Below, one piece after another: positions 62,652-64,000 of a stretch of 64,000 bases of DNA. A program made the translations under genes and the position numbers. The notes under the pieces were generated by a model. The model did no database searches and was not told where the DNA came from. It was given only the letters and a program-made list of their open reading frames with translations. The stretch spans positions 13,460 through 77,459 of the forward strand of contig JANNZY010000176.1 in NCBI GenBank assembly GCA_031410915.1. The letters are read 5' to 3'. The DNA comes from WLMZ01 sp031410915 (GTDB lineage: Bacteria; Actinomycetota; Acidimicrobiia; Acidimicrobiales; Ilumatobacteraceae). How positions within the stretch are numbered: the stretch's first letter is position 1; every line of letters starts with the position of its first letter.

Positions 62652-63346
62652 TGCACCACGAGCCCATCACACGGCGGACACTGCCGGGCGAGATCCGACA
62701 ACGACTCGCCGACGCGATCCACACCGGCCAGCTCGTTCCGGGCAGCCCGATCGCCGCCGAGCGTGTGTTGTCCGAGGAGTTCGGCGTGGCCCGTACCTCG
62801 GTACGAGAGGCGTTGCAGGGGCTCGTCATCGCCGGCTACCTCGAACGCCGCGGCAACCGCCTCGTCGTTGCCGAACGCCTGCCCGACGTGAACTTCACCG
62901 GCGACGACCGCAAGGCCCTCGTTGCCCAGCTGTTCGAGGTCCGCCAGGTCATCGAGCCGGCGATGGTCGAGATGGCAACACGTCGGGCCACCGACGACGA
63001 CCGCGCCGAGATCGCCCGCATCGCCGCTCGAGAGCCGCGCGACCTCGAGGAGTTCCGTGAGATCGACCGCCTGTTCCACGCCGCGCTGGCACGGGCCTGC
63101 GGCAACCCGATGCTGACCGAGGTCCACGCCAAGGCACTGGCGTCGCTGTTCGGATCCGGCGAGTTCGCGTCGTTGCTCTACGCCGAGGTCAACCGGGCCG
63201 AGGTCAACGACATCATCGACTCGGCCACCGAGGCCCATCGTGCGATCGCCGATGCGATCGTGAAGGGCCACAGCCGCAAGGCCGTCGCTGCCGTGGTCGG
63301 CCACCTCGACGATGTCGAGCGCCGGATGGTGGAGCGCCTGCTGTGA
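62651..63346 (+). CDS. GntR-family regulator, FadR subfamily
   Basis: 231 residues. The N-terminal winged helix is IRQRLADAIHTGQLVPGSPI, then LSEEFGVARTSVREALQGLV, with the wing YLERRGNRLVVAE. The C-terminal FCD domain is helical (LFEVRQVIEPAMVEMATRRA; FREIDRLFHAALARACGNPM with the metal-site Asp and His; TEAHRAIADAIVKG with a further His). FadR-type regulators usually release DNA on binding a carboxylic acid metabolite. It is very likely the regulator of this catabolic island through the two TGGTCAGACC sites. Confidence 0.93.
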   Translation: MHHEPITRRTLPGEIRQRLADAIHTGQLVPGSPIAAERVLSEEFGVARTSVREALQGLVIAGYLERRGNRLVVAERLPDVNFTGDDRKALVAQLFEVRQVIEPAMVEMATRRATDDDRAEIARIAAREPRDLEEFREIDRLFHAALARACGNPMLTEVHAKALASLFGSGEFASLLYAEVNRAEVNDIIDSATEAHRAIADAIVKGHSRKAVAAVVGHLDDVERRMVERLL

Positions 63347-63744
63347 CCGACAAGAGCGTGATGGACGATCCCCGGTACCTGTACTTCTTCGACGACGCCG
63401 AGTTCGCCGAGACCGACCGCCCTGGCTTTCGCAAGCGAGTCATCCTCGGCGAGCACCTCGAACTGTGGTTCTGGCGCATCGCCGGTGGTGCCGAAGGCTC
63501 GTTCCTGCACAACCACGAAGCCAACGAGCAGATCGGCATCATCATGCGCGGCTCGCTGGACTTCCGCATCGGCGAGCCCGACGACCCCACCCGCCGGGTG
63601 CTGAGCGCCGGCGACGTGTACCTGGCCCCGACCAGCGTGTGGCACGGTGATTCCGTGTTCGTCGGCGACGCCGAGTACGGCGAGGTGTGGATCCTGGACG
63701 TCTTCGCGCCGCCGCGCACCGGCCGCAACGGAGCGACATCATGA
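63343..63744 (+). CDS. Cupin-domain protein
   Basis: 133 residues, a single cupin barrel: ELWFWRIAGGAEGSFLHNHE (motif 1 with His-x-His-like H-N-H and Glu), then AGDVYLAPTSVWHGDSVFVG (motif 2 with His). It could be a small metal-dependent isomerase, hydrolase or sensor in the pathway. The start is GTG overlapping the gntR stop (GTGA), and its own stop overlaps the hydantoinase start, so the three genes are coupled. Confidence 0.87.
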   Translation: MTDKSVMDDPRYLYFFDDAEFAETDRPGFRKRVILGEHLELWFWRIAGGAEGSFLHNHEANEQIGIIMRGSLDFRIGEPDDPTRRVLSAGDVYLAPTSVWHGDSVFVGDAEYGEVWILDVFAPPRTGRNGATS

Positions 63745-64000
63745 CGGATTGGCGCCTCGCCGTCGACATCGGCGGCACGTTCACCGACGTCGTCCTGCTC
63801 GACGCCGTCACCGGTCGCGTCGTGGTCGACAAGACACTGACCACGCCGGCCGCGCCGCTCGACGGTGTCCGTACCGGCGTGCGCAGCCTGCTCGCCAAGG
63901 CCGGGGTCACCCCCGCCGACATCACCGCGCCGATCGTGCACGCCACCACGCTGATCACGAACGCGTTGATCGAAGGCAAGATCGGTCGGGCCGGCATCGT
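63741..64000 (+). CDS. Hydantoinase/oxoprolinase subunit A, N-terminal part (runs off window)
   Basis: Only the first 86 codons are present. They show the HyuA N-terminal ATPase fold: LAVDIGGTFTDVVLLDAVTG (phosphate loop), KTLTTPAAPLDGVRTGVRSL and IVHATTLITNALIEGKIGRA. HyuA with HyuB hydrolyses hydantoins, 5-oxoproline or related cyclic amides (N-methylhydantoin, acetophenone carboxylases are relatives) using ATP. ATG overlaps the cupin stop (ATGA). Confidence 0.93.
   Translation, partial: MTDWRLAVDIGGTFTDVVLLDAVTGRVVVDKTLTTPAAPLDGVRTGVRSLLAKAGVTPADITAPIVHATTLITNALIEGKIGRAGI

Overview
The window looks like the chromosome of a high-GC actinobacterium, most probably a member of the Acidimicrobiia (Ilumatobacter-like). 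This is an inference from several things seen together: strong G/C at third codon positions, a mycothione reductase, three luciferase-like (F420/FMN-type) oxidoreductases, a SUF iron-sulfur operon carrying its own Rieske ferredoxin, many acyl-CoA enzymes, and a large secreted repeat protein with Acidimicrobiia-type C-terminal repeats. Genes are tightly packed. Operons use 1-8 bp stop/start overlaps, most convergent pairs abut or overlap, and at least 17 genes have a TANNNT -10 box only 5-9 bases before the start codon, which points to widespread leaderless transcription. No rRNA, tRNA, CRISPR array, insertion sequence or prophage was recognised.

Layout. 1-1630: NTF2-like protein, GNAT acetyltransferase and YbaK-type deacylase. 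1656-5772: SUF operon on the minus strand (sufB, a small Cys-containing protein, sufD, Rieske ferredoxin, sufC). 5819-8095: molybdopterin oxidoreductase. 8255-10130: two exported proteins. 10131-17639: HxlR regulator, membrane-anchored metallopeptidase, argG, M20 peptidase and a CocE-type lipoprotein hydrolase. 17821-33460: lipid or steroid-like acyl-CoA catabolism (LLM oxidoreductases, AttH-like protein, CaiB CoA transferase, two OB-fold/DUF35 proteins, two thiolase-fold proteins, mycothione reductase, acyl-CoA ligase, dienoyl-CoA-reductase-like enzyme). Three promoters in this section share the 15-bp palindrome CTGACG-N3-CGTCAG. Inside it, a 607-bp intergenic region at 22020-22626 holds three copies of an unusual nested palindrome, followed by a frameshifted helix-turn-helix gene.

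33487-43685: thrH, a short-chain-dehydrogenase remnant, a beta-lactamase-fold hydrolase, an SGNH hydrolase, an ABC-2 exporter, an MFS exporter with TetR regulator, two DUF202 membrane proteins, a glycosyltransferase and an unknown protein. 43802-51377: a MacB/LolD-type ABC system and a heterodimeric ABC exporter with its TetR repressor and operator. 51483-56651: a 1086-residue secreted repeat protein and a Na+/H+ antiporter fused to a UBP-type zinc finger.

56697-64000: an apparent catabolic island for a small nitrogen-containing (probably cyclic amide) compound. It contains formamidase, aldo/keto reductase, SnoaL-like protein, two VOC proteins, an amidohydrolase, a Rieske oxygenase, a FadR-type GntR regulator, a cupin and the start of hydantoinase A. 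An identical 18-bp site with a GntR-type palindrome occurs twice: before the VOC operon and just before gntR. The regulator therefore probably controls both transcripts, including itself.
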